Below, one piece after another: positions 27,304-35,662 of a stretch of DNA of 64,000 bases; the stretch's first letter is position 1, and each line of letters starts with the position of its first letter. Origin of the DNA: an uncultured Acetobacteraceae bacterium (GTDB lineage: Bacteria > Pseudomonadota > Alphaproteobacteria > Acetobacterales > Acetobacteraceae); the NCBI GenBank assembly GCA_903918315.1, contig CAIXEA010000152.1, positions 1 through 64,000 of the forward strand, read 5' to 3'. The translations under genes and the position numbers were made by a program. A model generated the notes under the pieces. It was given only the letters and a program-made list of their open reading frames with translations, had not been told where the DNA came from and ran no database searches.

Positions 27304-28290
27304 ATGTTCAGCAGACGCCATGCGTTCGGCCTCGCCACGGCCGCCCTTCTGGCCGCCAGCCCCGCGCTGGCGCAGCAGAAAATGGTCTTCAAGGCCTCCG
27401 ACGTGCACCCGGAGGGCTACCCGACCGTGACCGCGGTCGAAAGCCTCGGCACCAAGCTGGAAAAGGCCACCGCCGGGCGGCTATCCGTGCAGATGTATGC
27501 CTCCATGCAGCTTGGCGGCGAGAAGGAAGCCATCGAACAGGCCCAGATCGGCGCCATCGCGATCGCCCGTGTCAGCGTCGGCGCGCTGGGCCCGGTGGTG
27601 AATGATCTGAACGTGCTCAACCTGCCGTTCCTGTTCCGCGACACCAAGCATGCCCAGACCGTGCTGGACGGCGCCATCGGGCAGGAACTGCTGGACGCCG
27701 TGACCAACCATCCGACCGCCGGGATCATCGGCCTCGCCTGGATGGATGCGGGCTCGCGCAGCATGTACGACACCAAGCGCCCGATTAAGTCGATCGAGGA
27801 CCTCAAGGGCCTGAAAGTCCGCGTCATGGGCAATCCCATGTTCGTGGAGATGATGAACGCGCTCGGCGGCAATGGCGTGGCCATGGGCTATGACCAGGTG
27901 TTCACCGCGCTGCAGACCGGCGTGGTCGATGGGGCGGAGAACAACCCCCCCAGCTTCGTCTTCGACAACCACTTCCAGGTCGCGAAATACTACACCCTGA
28001 CCGAGCATCTGATCGTGCCGGAGATGGTGGTGTTCTCCAAGCGCGTCTGGAACACGCTGTCCAAGGAAGACCAGGCCCTGCTGCTGAAATTCGGCAAGGA
28101 AGCGCAGGCGGAAGAGCGCGGGCTGTGGAACATCTATCAGCAGACCGCGCTGGATAAGATGAAGGCCGCCGGGATCATCATCGAGCCGATCGCCGACAAG
28201 AAGCCATTCCAGGACGCGGTGAAGCCGGTGTGGGACAAGTATGGCCCGAAATTCGCTGAGATGATCAAGCGGATCCAGGCGGTTCAGTAA
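27304..28290 (+). CDS. dctP: TRAP transporter solute-binding protein, DctP family
   Basis: A 328-residue periplasmic binding protein. The signal peptide MFSRRHAFGLATAALLAASPALAQ has a twin arginine and ends at ALA-Q; the ATG at 27304 follows GGAGACGGAGGA. The mature part shows the DctP pattern: SDVHPEGYPTVTAVESLG, the substrate-carboxylate arginine in LKGLKVRVMGNPMF, and YDQVFTALQTGVVDGAENNP. It binds an organic acid and hands it to the DctQM sodium-coupled permease encoded next. The operon's last gene is a 2-hydroxyacid dehydrogenase, so a 2-oxo or 2-hydroxy acid is a reasonable guess. Confidence 0.93.
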   Translation: MFSRRHAFGLATAALLAASPALAQQKMVFKASDVHPEGYPTVTAVESLGTKLEKATAGRLSVQMYASMQLGGEKEAIEQAQIGAIAIARVSVGALGPVVNDLNVLNLPFLFRDTKHAQTVLDGAIGQELLDAVTNHPTAGIIGLAWMDAGSRSMYDTKRPIKSIEDLKGLKVRVMGNPMFVEMMNALGGNGVAMGYDQVFTALQTGVVDGAENNPPSFVFDNHFQVAKYYTLTEHLIVPEMVVFSKRVWNTLSKEDQALLLKFGKEAQAEERGLWNIYQQTALDKMKAAGIIIEPIADKKPFQDAVKPVWDKYGPKFAEMIKRIQAVQ

Positions 28291-28309
28291 GGCGCATCTG
28301 CCACATCCA

Positions 28310-28384
28310 TCATCCTCGGGCGTGACCCGGGGACCACCCCAAGCACGGTGCCGGAACGGGTCCTCGGGTCACGCCCGAGGATGA
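28310..28384. repeat. double palindromic REP/BIME-like element
   Basis: CATCCTCGGGCGTGACCC (28311-28328) is perfectly complementary to GGGTCACGCCCGAGGATG (28366-28383), with one more pair outside and a 37-base loop. Each arm is itself nearly palindromic (CCTCGGG...CCCGAGG in the right arm). It lies between dctP and dctQ, where such a hairpin could protect the dctP mRNA 3' end and lower expression of the membrane subunits. Confidence 0.85.
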
Positions 28385-28405
28385 CGAACCGGGGGAACGA
28401 AACCG

Positions 28406-28918
28406 ATGACCAACCTCTACCGCCGCGCGATGGACGCGCTCTATCTGGGCTGCGTCCTGCTGGCCGGGATCGCGATGGTGCTGATCTCCGTTGTTGTCCC
28501 CTGGGGCGTGTTCACCCGCTACGGGCTGAACAGCGCCTCGTCCTGGCCGGAGGCGATGGCGATCCTGCTGTCGATCGTCCTGACCTTCTTCGGCGCCGCC
28601 GCCTGCTACCGCCTGGGCCTGCATATGCGGGTGTCCTTCGTGCGCGATCACCTGCCGGTGCCGCTCGCCAGAGTGTCAGACCTGCTGGCTGAACTCCTGA
28701 TGCTGGCGGTCGGGATGTTCATGACCGTCAACGGCTTCGCCCTCTGCCAGACCACCTGGAACCAGTCGATCGCGGAGTTCCCGGCCCTGTCCGTCGGCCT
28801 GACCTATCTGCCGATCCCGCTGGGCGGCATCTGCCTGATGCTGTTCGTGATTGAGCATGTCTGGATCGGGCGGGCGCCGGATCCCTTCGCTTCCGAAACC
28901 GGACATGGGGGGCACTGA
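28406..28918 (+). CDS. dctQ: TRAP transporter small permease, DctQ family
   Basis: A 170-residue membrane protein with four predicted helices, the first at residues ~12-35 (LGCVLLAGIAMVLISVVVPWG) followed by the family-typical FTRYGLNSASSWPEA. It stabilises the large permease DctM. It begins 115 bp after dctP, beyond the palindromic element, and its stop is separated from the dctM ATG by one base. The C-terminal tail is short and polar. Confidence 0.92.
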   Translation: MTNLYRRAMDALYLGCVLLAGIAMVLISVVVPWGVFTRYGLNSASSWPEAMAILLSIVLTFFGAAACYRLGLHMRVSFVRDHLPVPLARVSDLLAELLMLAVGMFMTVNGFALCQTTWNQSIAEFPALSVGLTYLPIPLGGICLMLFVIEHVWIGRAPDPFASETGHGGH

Positions 28919-28919
28919 G

Positions 28920-30197
28920 ATGAACGTTCTGATCGTTATCGGTGTTCTGTTCTTCTGCATCACCATCGGGATGCCGATCGCCTATTCCTTGGGGCTGGCG
29001 GCGCTGGCGGCGGCCTGGTGGACGGATATCCCGATCGAGGCGGTGATGCTCCAGGTGTCATCGGGGGTCAGCAAATTCGCGATGCTGACCATTCCCTTCT
29101 TCGTGCTGGCCGGGGCCTTGATGGCCGAAGGGGGTATCGCCCGACGGCTTGTCGGCTTTGCCAATGTGCTGGTGGGGTTCCTGCGCGTGCGCGGCGGGCT
29201 GGCGGTCGTCAACATCATCGCCACAACCTTCATGTCCGGCATTTCCGGTTCGGCCGTCGCCGACATCTCCGCCATCGGATCGGTGATGATCCCGCAGATG
29301 GAGAAGGTGGGGTATCCCCGCGTGTTCTCCACCAATGTCACCATCAGCGCCTCGGTCCAGGCGCTGCTGATCCCGCCCAGCCATAACGCGGTCATCTATT
29401 CGCTGGCCACGGGCGGGACGATTTCGATCCTGAGCCTGTTTCTGGCTGGCGTCGTCCCGGGGCTGCTGCTGGGCTTCTCGCTGATCGTGCTGTGCCTGGT
29501 GCTGGCCTATCGCAACGACTACCCGAAGGGGGAGCCGATCCCGCTGCGGCAGGCGGCGAAGCTGGCGGTGGATGCGTTCTGGGGGCTGATCACGCTGATC
29601 ATCATCCTCGGCGGCATTCTGGGCGGGGTGTTCACGGCGGTGGAGGCCGGCGCGGTCGCCTGCGTCTGGGCGTTCTTCGTGACCATGTTCATCTATCGGG
29701 AGTATCGCTGGCGCGACCTGCCGGGGCTGGTGCACCGGACGCTGCGCACGGTGGCGATGGTGATGACGCTGATCGCCTTCGCGTCGTCGGTTGGCTACAT
29801 GATGGCGCTGATGCGGGTGCCGGCGCAGATCACGGCGTTCTTCCTGACGATCTCGCACGACAAGAACGTCATCCTGCTGATGGTGAACGTGCTGCTGCTG
29901 GTGCTGGGCTGCCTGGTGGACATGGCCCCGGCCATCCTGATCTGCACGCCCATCCTGCTGCCGGTGATGATGAACTTCGGCGTCGATCCGGTGCATTTCG
30001 GCATGATCATGCTCATGAACCTCGGCATCGGCTTGTGCCACCCGCCGGTCGGCGCGATCCTGTTCGTGGGCTGCGCGGTGGGCAAGGTACGGCTGGAAGA
30101 CGTGATGAAGGAGATCTGGCCGTTCTATCTGGTCATGTTCTTCGTGCTGATGCTCGTGACCTATGTGCCGGGGATTTCGCTTTGGCTGGTGCGATGA
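28920..30197 (+). CDS. dctM: TRAP transporter large permease, DctM family
   Basis: A 425-residue polytopic membrane protein with the DctM pattern of about twelve helices; GISGSAVADISAIGSVMIP and IPPSHNAVIYSLATGG are the paired substrate/sodium hairpin motifs. It catalyses sodium-driven uptake of the ligand presented by DctP. The ATG at 28920 is used; an in-frame ATG at 28851 lies inside dctQ. The next gene, a 2-hydroxyacid dehydrogenase, starts 13 bp downstream. Confidence 0.94.
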   Translation: MNVLIVIGVLFFCITIGMPIAYSLGLAALAAAWWTDIPIEAVMLQVSSGVSKFAMLTIPFFVLAGALMAEGGIARRLVGFANVLVGFLRVRGGLAVVNIIATTFMSGISGSAVADISAIGSVMIPQMEKVGYPRVFSTNVTISASVQALLIPPSHNAVIYSLATGGTISILSLFLAGVVPGLLLGFSLIVLCLVLAYRNDYPKGEPIPLRQAAKLAVDAFWGLITLIIILGGILGGVFTAVEAGAVACVWAFFVTMFIYREYRWRDLPGLVHRTLRTVAMVMTLIAFASSVGYMMALMRVPAQITAFFLTISHDKNVILLMVNVLLLVLGCLVDMAPAILICTPILLPVMMNFGVDPVHFGMIMLMNLGIGLCHPPVGAILFVGCAVGKVRLEDVMKEIWPFYLVMFFVLMLVTYVPGISLWLVR

Positions 30198-30210
30198 GGG
30201 GGGTGGTGCG

Positions 30211-31128
30211 ATGAAGGGCCTGTTTCTGGACGCGGTCGACGACCTGGCCTCGGTGTTCCAGCGCGTGTCCCGCGCGGGCGATCCGCCGGTCGATGTGAAC
30301 GAGCAGGGCGATATCGACCCCGCCGCTTTGCCCGGCCTGATCGCCGGCTACGACTTCGTGCTGAACGACCACACCCAGATGCCGACGGAGGCCATGCGCG
30401 CCTGCACCGGGCTGAAGCACGTCATCTTCCTGGGCACCGGCGCGCGCAGCTACATGAACCCCGAGGAGCTGGCCGAACTCGGCATCACCGTCCACATCAT
30501 CAAGGGCTATGGCGACACCGCGGTGGCGGAGCATGCCATCGCGCTGATGTGGGCCGCCGCGCGCGGGCTGGCGGCGATGGACGGCGGCATGCGGGCGGGC
30601 AACTGGCTGCGGACCGAGGGCATGGAACTGACCGGCAAGACCATCGGCCTGCTGGGCTTCGGCGGCATCGCGCAGGAGGTGGCGCGGATCGCGGGCGGGT
30701 CGGGCATGACGGTGCTGGCCTGGAACCGCTCCCCCAAGAGCGCGCCCGGGGTGACCTTCGTCGATCTGGACACACTGCTGGCGGAGAGTCAGGTGCTGTC
30801 GATCCACCTGCTGCTGAACGACGAGACCCGCGGTTTCCTGACGGCGGAGCACATCGCCCGGATGCGCCCGGGGGCGATTCTGGTGAACACGGCGCGCGGC
30901 GCGGTGGTGGATGAGGCGGCGATGATCGCGGCCCTGCGGTCGGGGCATCTGCGGCATGCGGCGCTGGACGTGTTCACGACCGAGCCGCTGCCGGCGGGGC
31001 ATGAACTGACCACCCTGCCGAATGTGACCCTGTCGGCGCATAGCGCGTTCCGCACGCCGGAGGCCAGCGACAAGCTGCTGCGGATGGCGATGGACATTGC
31101 GTGCGGGTTGGCGTCCGGGGGGTCGTAA
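30211..31128 (+). CDS. D-isomer-specific 2-hydroxyacid dehydrogenase
   Basis: A 305-residue NAD(P)-dependent dehydrogenase. The Rossmann motif is LLGFGGIAQEVARIAG; catalytic residues are the arginine in NTARGAVVDEAAM, a glutamate in FTTEPLPAG, and the histidine in LSAHSAFRTPEAS. It interconverts a 2-oxo acid and a D-2-hydroxy acid. As last gene of the TRAP operon it probably acts on the imported substrate. The N-terminal catalytic domain is divergent, so glyoxylate, hydroxypyruvate or larger acids are all possible. Confidence 0.9.
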   Translation: MKGLFLDAVDDLASVFQRVSRAGDPPVDVNEQGDIDPAALPGLIAGYDFVLNDHTQMPTEAMRACTGLKHVIFLGTGARSYMNPEELAELGITVHIIKGYGDTAVAEHAIALMWAAARGLAAMDGGMRAGNWLRTEGMELTGKTIGLLGFGGIAQEVARIAGGSGMTVLAWNRSPKSAPGVTFVDLDTLLAESQVLSIHLLLNDETRGFLTAEHIARMRPGAILVNTARGAVVDEAAMIAALRSGHLRHAALDVFTTEPLPAGHELTTLPNVTLSAHSAFRTPEASDKLLRMAMDIACGLASGGS

Positions 31129-31176
31129 TTGCCCCCTCCCCGTCCCTGTTTGGGGATGGTATGAAGGGTGGTCAGT

Positions 31177-31259
31177 GCCCGCCTGGCGGAATGGTAGACG
31201 CAGCGGACTTAAAATCCGCAGCTGGAAACGGCGTGCCGGTTCGAGTCCGGCGGTGGGCA
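31177..31259 (+). tRNA. tRNA-Leu (anticodon UAA)
   Basis: An 83-base cloverleaf. The acceptor arms GCCCGCC and GGTGGGC pair over seven bases with A as discriminator. The anticodon stem GCGGA/TCCGC encloses CTTAAAA, giving anticodon TAA at 31210-31212. The long variable arm (CTGGAAACGGCGTG) is as expected for tRNA-Leu, and the T arm carries GGTTCGAGTCC. CCA is not encoded. Confidence 0.95.
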
Positions 31260-31404
31260 TTCCCCAATACATCGATATAAACATACGACTTTAAATCATA
31301 TACCATTTTTGTTTTGAAATAATATTTGGATATGACGCCCGCCCTTGTGGCCCGGCACCCCGCTTCCTAAGCTCCCACCCACAAACCTTGTCCAAGGAGC
31401 CGCC
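31260..31404. other. AT-rich intergenic spacer after tRNA-Leu
   Basis: Bases ~31262-31330 are strikingly AT-rich (for example TTTAAATCATATACCATT, then a run around TTTTGTTTTG) in a high-GC window. The region probably combines tRNA termination with the promoter of the following lyase gene. AAGGAG at 31394-31399 is that gene's ribosome site. No repeat of the tRNA 3' end was noticed. Confidence 0.6.
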
Positions 31405-32763
31405 ATGAGCGACGCACTCCCGACCGCCACCCGCGTGTCGGACCCCGGCATTCGCGCCCTCTATCAGTTGGAAAACCGCTGGCAGGCCTGGCTGGATGTG
31501 GAGGCCGCGCTGGCCCGCGCCCAGGCCGAACTCGGCATCATCCCCGCCGCCGCGGCCGAGGCCATCGCCAAGGCCGCGCATCTGAACCTGATGGACCGCG
31601 CCCGCATCGATGAGGGCTTTGCCCGCACCGGCCACACCATCGTACCGCTGGTCTGGGAACTCAGCCGCGTGACCGGCGAAGAGCATGGCGGCTGGGTCCA
31701 TTGGGGCGCGACCACCCAGAACATCACCCAAACGGGTGATCTTCTGGTCCTGCGCCAGGCGCACCAGGTCTTCCTACGCCTGATCGGGGAAACCCTGGCA
31801 GCCATGGCGGACCTCGCCGAACGGGGGGCGGATATGCCGATTGCCGGGCGGACGCATGGGCAGCACGCGGTGCCGGCGACGTTTGGCTACAAGGTCGCGG
31901 TCTGGATCGACGAGCTCATCCGCCATACCGAGCGTTTCAAGCAGGCCGCGCCGCGCCTGTTCGTCGCCATGCTGGGCGGTGGTGCGGGCACCTATGCCTC
32001 CCTCGGCAAGATGGGTCCGCCGGTGCAGCAGGGGATCGGTCGTCTGCTGGGCTTCGGTTCGATGACCGTGCCGTCGCGCGCCATCGGCGATCACCTGGGG
32101 GAGAATATCTGCCTGCTGGGCATGCTGGCCGCCACCTGCGGCAAGATCGGGCGCGAAATCTACACACTGATGAAGACCGAATATGGGGAGGTCGAGGAGC
32201 CCGTGCCCCCCGGCACCGTCGGATCCTCCACCATGCCGCAGAAGCGGAACCCCAAGCTCTGCCAGGACATCATCGCCGCGGCGGCGGAGATCCGCTCCTG
32301 CGTGCCCCTGGCGCTGGAGGCGATGACCACCGAGCATGAAGCGGACCGCACCACCAGCGTGATGTTCGATGCCGCCGAGGCCCGTGCCTGCATCGCCACC
32401 GGCGACATGCTGGCCCGGCTGGGGGAGATCATGCGGGGCCTGAAGCTCGACCCGAAGCGGATGCGCAGCAATCTGGATCTTGGCGGCGGGCTGATCATGG
32501 CGGAGGCGGTGATGCTCGACCTCGGCGCAGCTTTGGGCCGCCAGCACGCGCATGACGTGGTGTACGACTCCGCGATGGCGGCGGCGGAGCAGGGCGTGTC
32601 GTTCGGCGGCCTGCTGACGGCGGATCCACGGGTGACCGCGCATATGACGCCGGAGGCGATCCAGACGCTGTTGGACCCGACGGCCTATACCGGATTGTGC
32701 TCGGAGATGGCGCAGGAGGGCGCGGCGCGGGCCCGGGCAGCGGCGAAGGCGTTGGTGGGATGA
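31405..32763 (+). CDS. fumarase/aspartase superfamily lyase (adenylosuccinate lyase / PcaB-like)
   Basis: A 452-residue enzyme. The superfamily signature GSSTMPQKRNP carries the mobile catalytic loop serine, and AGRTHGQHAVPATFGYK and HWGATTQNITQTGD are the other two conserved regions. Members eliminate fumarate or, for 3-carboxy-cis,cis-muconate cycloisomerase, lactonise an aromatic ring-cleavage product. The sequence looks closer to the PcaB side than to housekeeping PurB, but no protocatechuate genes are adjacent. It overlaps the RidA gene by four bases (ATGA), so both are translated together. Confidence 0.85.
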   Translation: MSDALPTATRVSDPGIRALYQLENRWQAWLDVEAALARAQAELGIIPAAAAEAIAKAAHLNLMDRARIDEGFARTGHTIVPLVWELSRVTGEEHGGWVHWGATTQNITQTGDLLVLRQAHQVFLRLIGETLAAMADLAERGADMPIAGRTHGQHAVPATFGYKVAVWIDELIRHTERFKQAAPRLFVAMLGGGAGTYASLGKMGPPVQQGIGRLLGFGSMTVPSRAIGDHLGENICLLGMLAATCGKIGREIYTLMKTEYGEVEEPVPPGTVGSSTMPQKRNPKLCQDIIAAAAEIRSCVPLALEAMTTEHEADRTTSVMFDAAEARACIATGDMLARLGEIMRGLKLDPKRMRSNLDLGGGLIMAEAVMLDLGAALGRQHAHDVVYDSAMAAAEQGVSFGGLLTADPRVTAHMTPEAIQTLLDPTAYTGLCSEMAQEGAARARAAAKALVG

Positions 32764-33137
32764 TCGAACGTTTGATGGTGCCGGGGCAGCTGGAACCGGT
32801 CAGCCACTACTGCCATGTGGTGCGGGCCGGCAATCTGATCTGGGTGTCGGGCGCGGTGGGGGTGAAGCCAGACGGCTCCATCCCCGACAGCGTCGCCGAA
32901 CAGGCGGAGGTCGCCCTGGCCAATATCGACGCCTGCCTGAAAGCGGCCGGGGCGGCGGCGGAGCATGTGGTGAAGGTCAACGTCTACCTGACCGACATCG
33001 CCGATCGCGGGCTGATCAACCCGCCGCGGCAGCGGTATTTTGGGGAGCATCGGCCGGCCTCCACGCTGGTCGGCGTGGCGGCGCTGGTGCTGCCGGCGCT
33101 GAAGGTGGAGATCGAGGCGCAGGCGGTTATTCCGTGA
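32760..33137 (+). CDS. RidA/YjgF-family enamine/imine deaminase
   Basis: A 125-residue trimeric RidA-fold protein. The catalytic arginine is in EHRPASTLVGV and the C-terminal glutamate in KVEIEAQAVIP. RidA proteins hydrolyse reactive 2-aminoacrylate-type enamines or imines. Its start overlaps the stop of the preceding lyase (ATGA), so it probably removes a reactive product or by-product of that pathway. Several subfamilies have catabolic rather than protective roles, and I cannot decide between them here. Confidence 0.9.
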   Translation: MIERLMVPGQLEPVSHYCHVVRAGNLIWVSGAVGVKPDGSIPDSVAEQAEVALANIDACLKAAGAAAEHVVKVNVYLTDIADRGLINPPRQRYFGEHRPASTLVGVAALVLPALKVEIEAQAVIP

Positions 33138-33210
33138 TGCGTCACCCAAGGCTGTGAACACGCGGTCGATTTTCGCGATACATGACCATCTGGATAGTCA
33201 GGAAGTGCCC

Positions 33211-33453
33211 GTGACCCGTGTTACCCTCGCCGACGCAAAGGCCCATCTCAGCGCGTTGGTCGACCAGGCTGTGCGCGGCGAGACGATCCAGATCACCCGC
33301 CGCGGCAAACCGGTAGCAGAAATCACTGCAATTGGCGCCGCGCGCGAGCCGATTGACCTGGGGTTGCTGCAAATCCTGACCGGGTCGATGCCACCGCAGG
33401 CAGTGCCAGCCCGGGCCTGGCTGCGGCGGCAACGGGATGAGGCGCGTTATTGA
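33211..33453 (+). CDS. Phd/YefM-type antitoxin
   Basis: An 80-residue antitoxin from the GTG at 33211, which has AGGAAG upstream; another GTG frame starts at 33154. The N-terminal VTLADAKAHLSALVDQAVRG and ITRRGKPVAEI are the canonical Phd/YefM DNA-binding and dimerisation pattern. The C-terminus should bind a VapC-type toxin. The following open frame begins exactly as a VapC gene would (TTGA overlap) but is degenerate, so this is an antitoxin left without its own toxin. Confidence 0.87.
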   Translation: MTRVTLADAKAHLSALVDQAVRGETIQITRRGKPVAEITAIGAAREPIDLGLLQILTGSMPPQAVPARAWLRRQRDEARY

Positions 33454-33602
33454 CGGTCTACTTCGACACCTCGCTGCACGCTGGATCGACGGATGGCGGA
33501 AGCGGGTGCCACACTCGGCGTAGGGACGCACCTGCTCTGATCGAGGCGCTACTGCTGGTCTCGGATGGCTCGGGGGCTGTTGGCATCATCCGGCTCCGGT
33601 GA
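33450..33602 (+). pseudogene. decayed VapC (PIN-domain) toxin remnant
   Basis: A TTG overlapping the antitoxin stop opens a 50-codon frame beginning M-TVYFDTSLHAG, which matches the first strand of PIN toxins with its catalytic aspartate (pattern YxDTS). After about ten residues the sequence loses all PIN character and ends at TGA 33600-33602. A working VapC is about 130 residues. I read this as a truncated toxin, possibly removed by deletion. Confidence 0.6.
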
Positions 33603-33612
33603 GCGCGGATGA

Positions 33613-34014
33613 TCAGCCGCGCATGACCCGCAACGACAAAAAAGCCTCCATTGGATCGAAGTCCCTGTCATCGTGCAGCAGCGTATGGCCGTGCGTGAGG
33701 CAGAAAGCCCCGATGATGAGATCAGCGGTTTTACGCACCGTGATCCCGCGTGATCGCAACGCTCGATAAAACCGGGCGGCTGCCACGGCGAGTTCCGGCG
33801 AAAGCATGGGAGCGATCGGATACGCCCGGAGGCCCAGCTCGATCCTGGCAGCATGGATCTCGTCGCGCGCGCCTTGCAATAGCTCCAGCAGGATCAGATC
33901 GCCGATGAGTATCCGATCATCATCCCGATCGATCAGCAACGCGAGAGCGGCGACTGCCGGCGTATCCAGCCCGCGGAGATGCGAAATCCAGACCGAGCTA
34001 TCGACAACGATCAT
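33613..34014 (-). CDS. vapC: VapC-type PIN-domain ribonuclease toxin
   Basis: A 133-residue PIN toxin. The acidic site is visible: D5 in MIVVDSSVWI, E in LILLELLQGARDE, D in RKTADLIIGAFC and D in LLHDDRDFD. VapC enzymes cleave tRNA or rRNA when not held by VapB. It overlaps the upstream vapB by four bases (ATGA), the normal arrangement. The module lies convergent to the Phd/VapC remnant, only ten bases from its end. Confidence 0.92.
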   Translation of the reverse strand: MIVVDSSVWISHLRGLDTPAVAALALLIDRDDDRILIGDLILLELLQGARDEIHAARIELGLRAYPIAPMLSPELAVAAARFYRALRSRGITVRKTADLIIGAFCLTHGHTLLHDDRDFDPMEAFLSLRVMRG

Positions 34015-34223
34015 GCGGGCGGATGATCCGCGCGGCCCTCCCGCATCGCATCAAGGTCGCCGTCCCATCCAAGTCCGACCAAATCGGCGAAGGCGGTCCG
34101 CCGCCGGTGCCGTTGGACGAGGCCACGCAAGGCTTCCTCAACCGTCGCCTTTTTGGTGGGTAGCCCGGCCGCCCGCATCGCATCGGCGAGAAGATCGTCG
34201 TCAATCTCGATATTCGTGCGCAT
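34011..34223 (-). CDS. vapB: VapB-type antitoxin
   Basis: A 70-residue antitoxin of the short ribbon-helix-helix VapB class: MRTNIEIDDDLLADAMRAAG followed by TKKATVEEALRGLVQ. The C-terminal tail (FADLVGLGWDGDLDAMREGR) is the toxin-binding peptide. It precedes and overlaps vapC and presumably autoregulates the pair. The divergent gap to the hydratase gene is about 135 bp and contains TAGTTTCACCACATATTG, a candidate promoter or operator region. Confidence 0.9.
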   Translation of the reverse strand: MRTNIEIDDDLLADAMRAAGLPTKKATVEEALRGLVQRHRRRTAFADLVGLGWDGDLDAMREGRADHPPA

Positions 34224-34359
34224 GGTGGCCCTGTGTGTGTAGTTTCACCACATATTGCACATCAGCCTCCGCGATATCCACCGTGTTCCATCGCCTCTTG
34301 CCTTCCTGCCCCCAACCATGGAAATCGGCACCCAACGCCACCCGACCCGGAGCACCCTC

Positions 34360-35208
34360 ATGACCCTAGACATCGACCACCTCCGCTCCTGGATCGGCAA
34401 GCAGGAAACCCTGACCGACCGCGCCACCCTGGTGCCGAACGCGGCGCTGTCGGCGACGCTGGACCGCGACGACCCGGCACCCCAGGCCGGCGATCCGCTG
34501 CCGCCGCTGTGGCATTGGCTGTATTTCCTGCCCCTCGCGCGACAGAGCCAGATCGGCCCCGACGGGCATCCGCAGCGCGGCGGCTTCCTGCCGCCCGTGC
34601 CGCTGCCGCGGCGCATGTGGGCCGGCGGGCGCTTCACCTTCCACAAGCCGATCCGGCTGGAGGAGAAGATGACGCGCGTTTCGACGGTGGCGGATGTGAC
34701 GGTGAAGCAGGGCCGCGCCGGATCATTGTGCTTCGTGCTGGTGCGCCATGAGGTGCATGGCGAAGACGGGCTGGCTTTGATGGAAGAGCACGACATCGTC
34801 TACCGGGACGCCCCGGCGCCGAATGAGCCCCCGCCGGCGCCGAAAGCCGCGCCGGCCGATGCCGTCTGGCACCGCGACATCGTGCCCGACGACGTGCTGC
34901 TGTTCCGCTACTCCGCACTGACCTTCAACGGCCACCGCATCCACTATGACCGGAAATACGTCACCGAGGTGGAGGGCTACCCAGGCCTGATCGTCCACGG
35001 CCCGCTGATCGCGACGCTGTTGGTGGACCTGCTCCGCCGCAACACGAGCGCGCCCCTGGCATCGTTCAAATTCCGCGCCGTCAGCCCGCTGTTCGACATC
35101 GCCCCCTTCGCCGTCTGCGGCCGCCCGGGGGAGAACGGGCAGGTGGCGCTGTGGGCGCGCAATGCGCAAGGCAATCTCGCGATGGAGGCGGAGGCCGTGG
35201 TGGGGTAA
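34360..35208 (+). CDS. MaoC/FAS1-like acyl-CoA hydratase (HTD2/mesaconyl-CoA hydratase type)
   Basis: A 282-residue double hot-dog protein from the ATG at 34360. The N-terminal half is the FAS1-like dehydratase segment (LPPLWHWLYFLPLARQSQIG...HPQRGGFLPP). The C-terminal half has the MaoC hydratase-2 motif with catalytic residues in FRYSALTFNGHRIHYD and the EGYPGLIVHGPL loop. Relatives hydrate mesaconyl-C4-CoA or 3-hydroxyacyl thioesters. The acyl-CoA carboxylase gene two genes downstream suggests a propionate/C4-C5 CoA-ester pathway. Confidence 0.85.
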   Translation: MTLDIDHLRSWIGKQETLTDRATLVPNAALSATLDRDDPAPQAGDPLPPLWHWLYFLPLARQSQIGPDGHPQRGGFLPPVPLPRRMWAGGRFTFHKPIRLEEKMTRVSTVADVTVKQGRAGSLCFVLVRHEVHGEDGLALMEEHDIVYRDAPAPNEPPPAPKAAPADAVWHRDIVPDDVLLFRYSALTFNGHRIHYDRKYVTEVEGYPGLIVHGPLIATLLVDLLRRNTSAPLASFKFRAVSPLFDIAPFAVCGRPGENGQVALWARNAQGNLAMEAEAVVG

Positions 35209-35240
35209 GCTGGGGACCCCACCCACGGAGAGAGGATGCC

Positions 35241-35558
35241 ATGCGTAACCTCGGGAAAGCGACGCTTGCGCTCATGCTGCTGGCCACACCGGCCCTGGCG
35301 GACAGGATCGACGGCCATTGGTGCGCCCCGGACGGGGCGCGCCGCGTGCAGATCGACGGTTCGGCCATCGTCATCCCCGGCGGCCGCCAGCTTCAGGGCC
35401 TCTATGATCGGCATCATTTCAGCTACGTGGTGCCACCGCCGGAGGCCGCGGCGGGCAAGACGGTGGTGATGGACCTGCTGGGCGAAACCGCGGTGCAGGT
35501 GCAGTTCGGCGATGCCGCGCCGGAAGTCTGGACGCGTTGCGCCCCGCCGCTGAGTTGA
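35241..35558 (+). CDS. small secreted protein of unknown function
   Basis: A 105-residue protein with a clear signal peptide (MRNLGKATLALMLLATPALA) after a GGAGAGAGG ribosome site. The mature part contains two cysteines (HWCAPDGARR and WTRCAPPLS) that probably form a disulfide, and a compact beta-rich pattern. I recognise no family. It sits between the hydratase and the acyl-CoA carboxylase genes on the same strand. Confidence 0.75.
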   Translation: MRNLGKATLALMLLATPALADRIDGHWCAPDGARRVQIDGSAIVIPGGRQLQGLYDRHHFSYVVPPPEAAAGKTVVMDLLGETAVQVQFGDAAPEVWTRCAPPLS

Positions 35559-35662
35559 CCCCGACAGGAGCGGACCAGCCCCGCGATTTGCCTCTGGCCG
35601 CGATCCTTCATACCGTCCGTCCCAGCCAAAGACGCAAGCCATCAGGCAAGGACGGGAAACGG

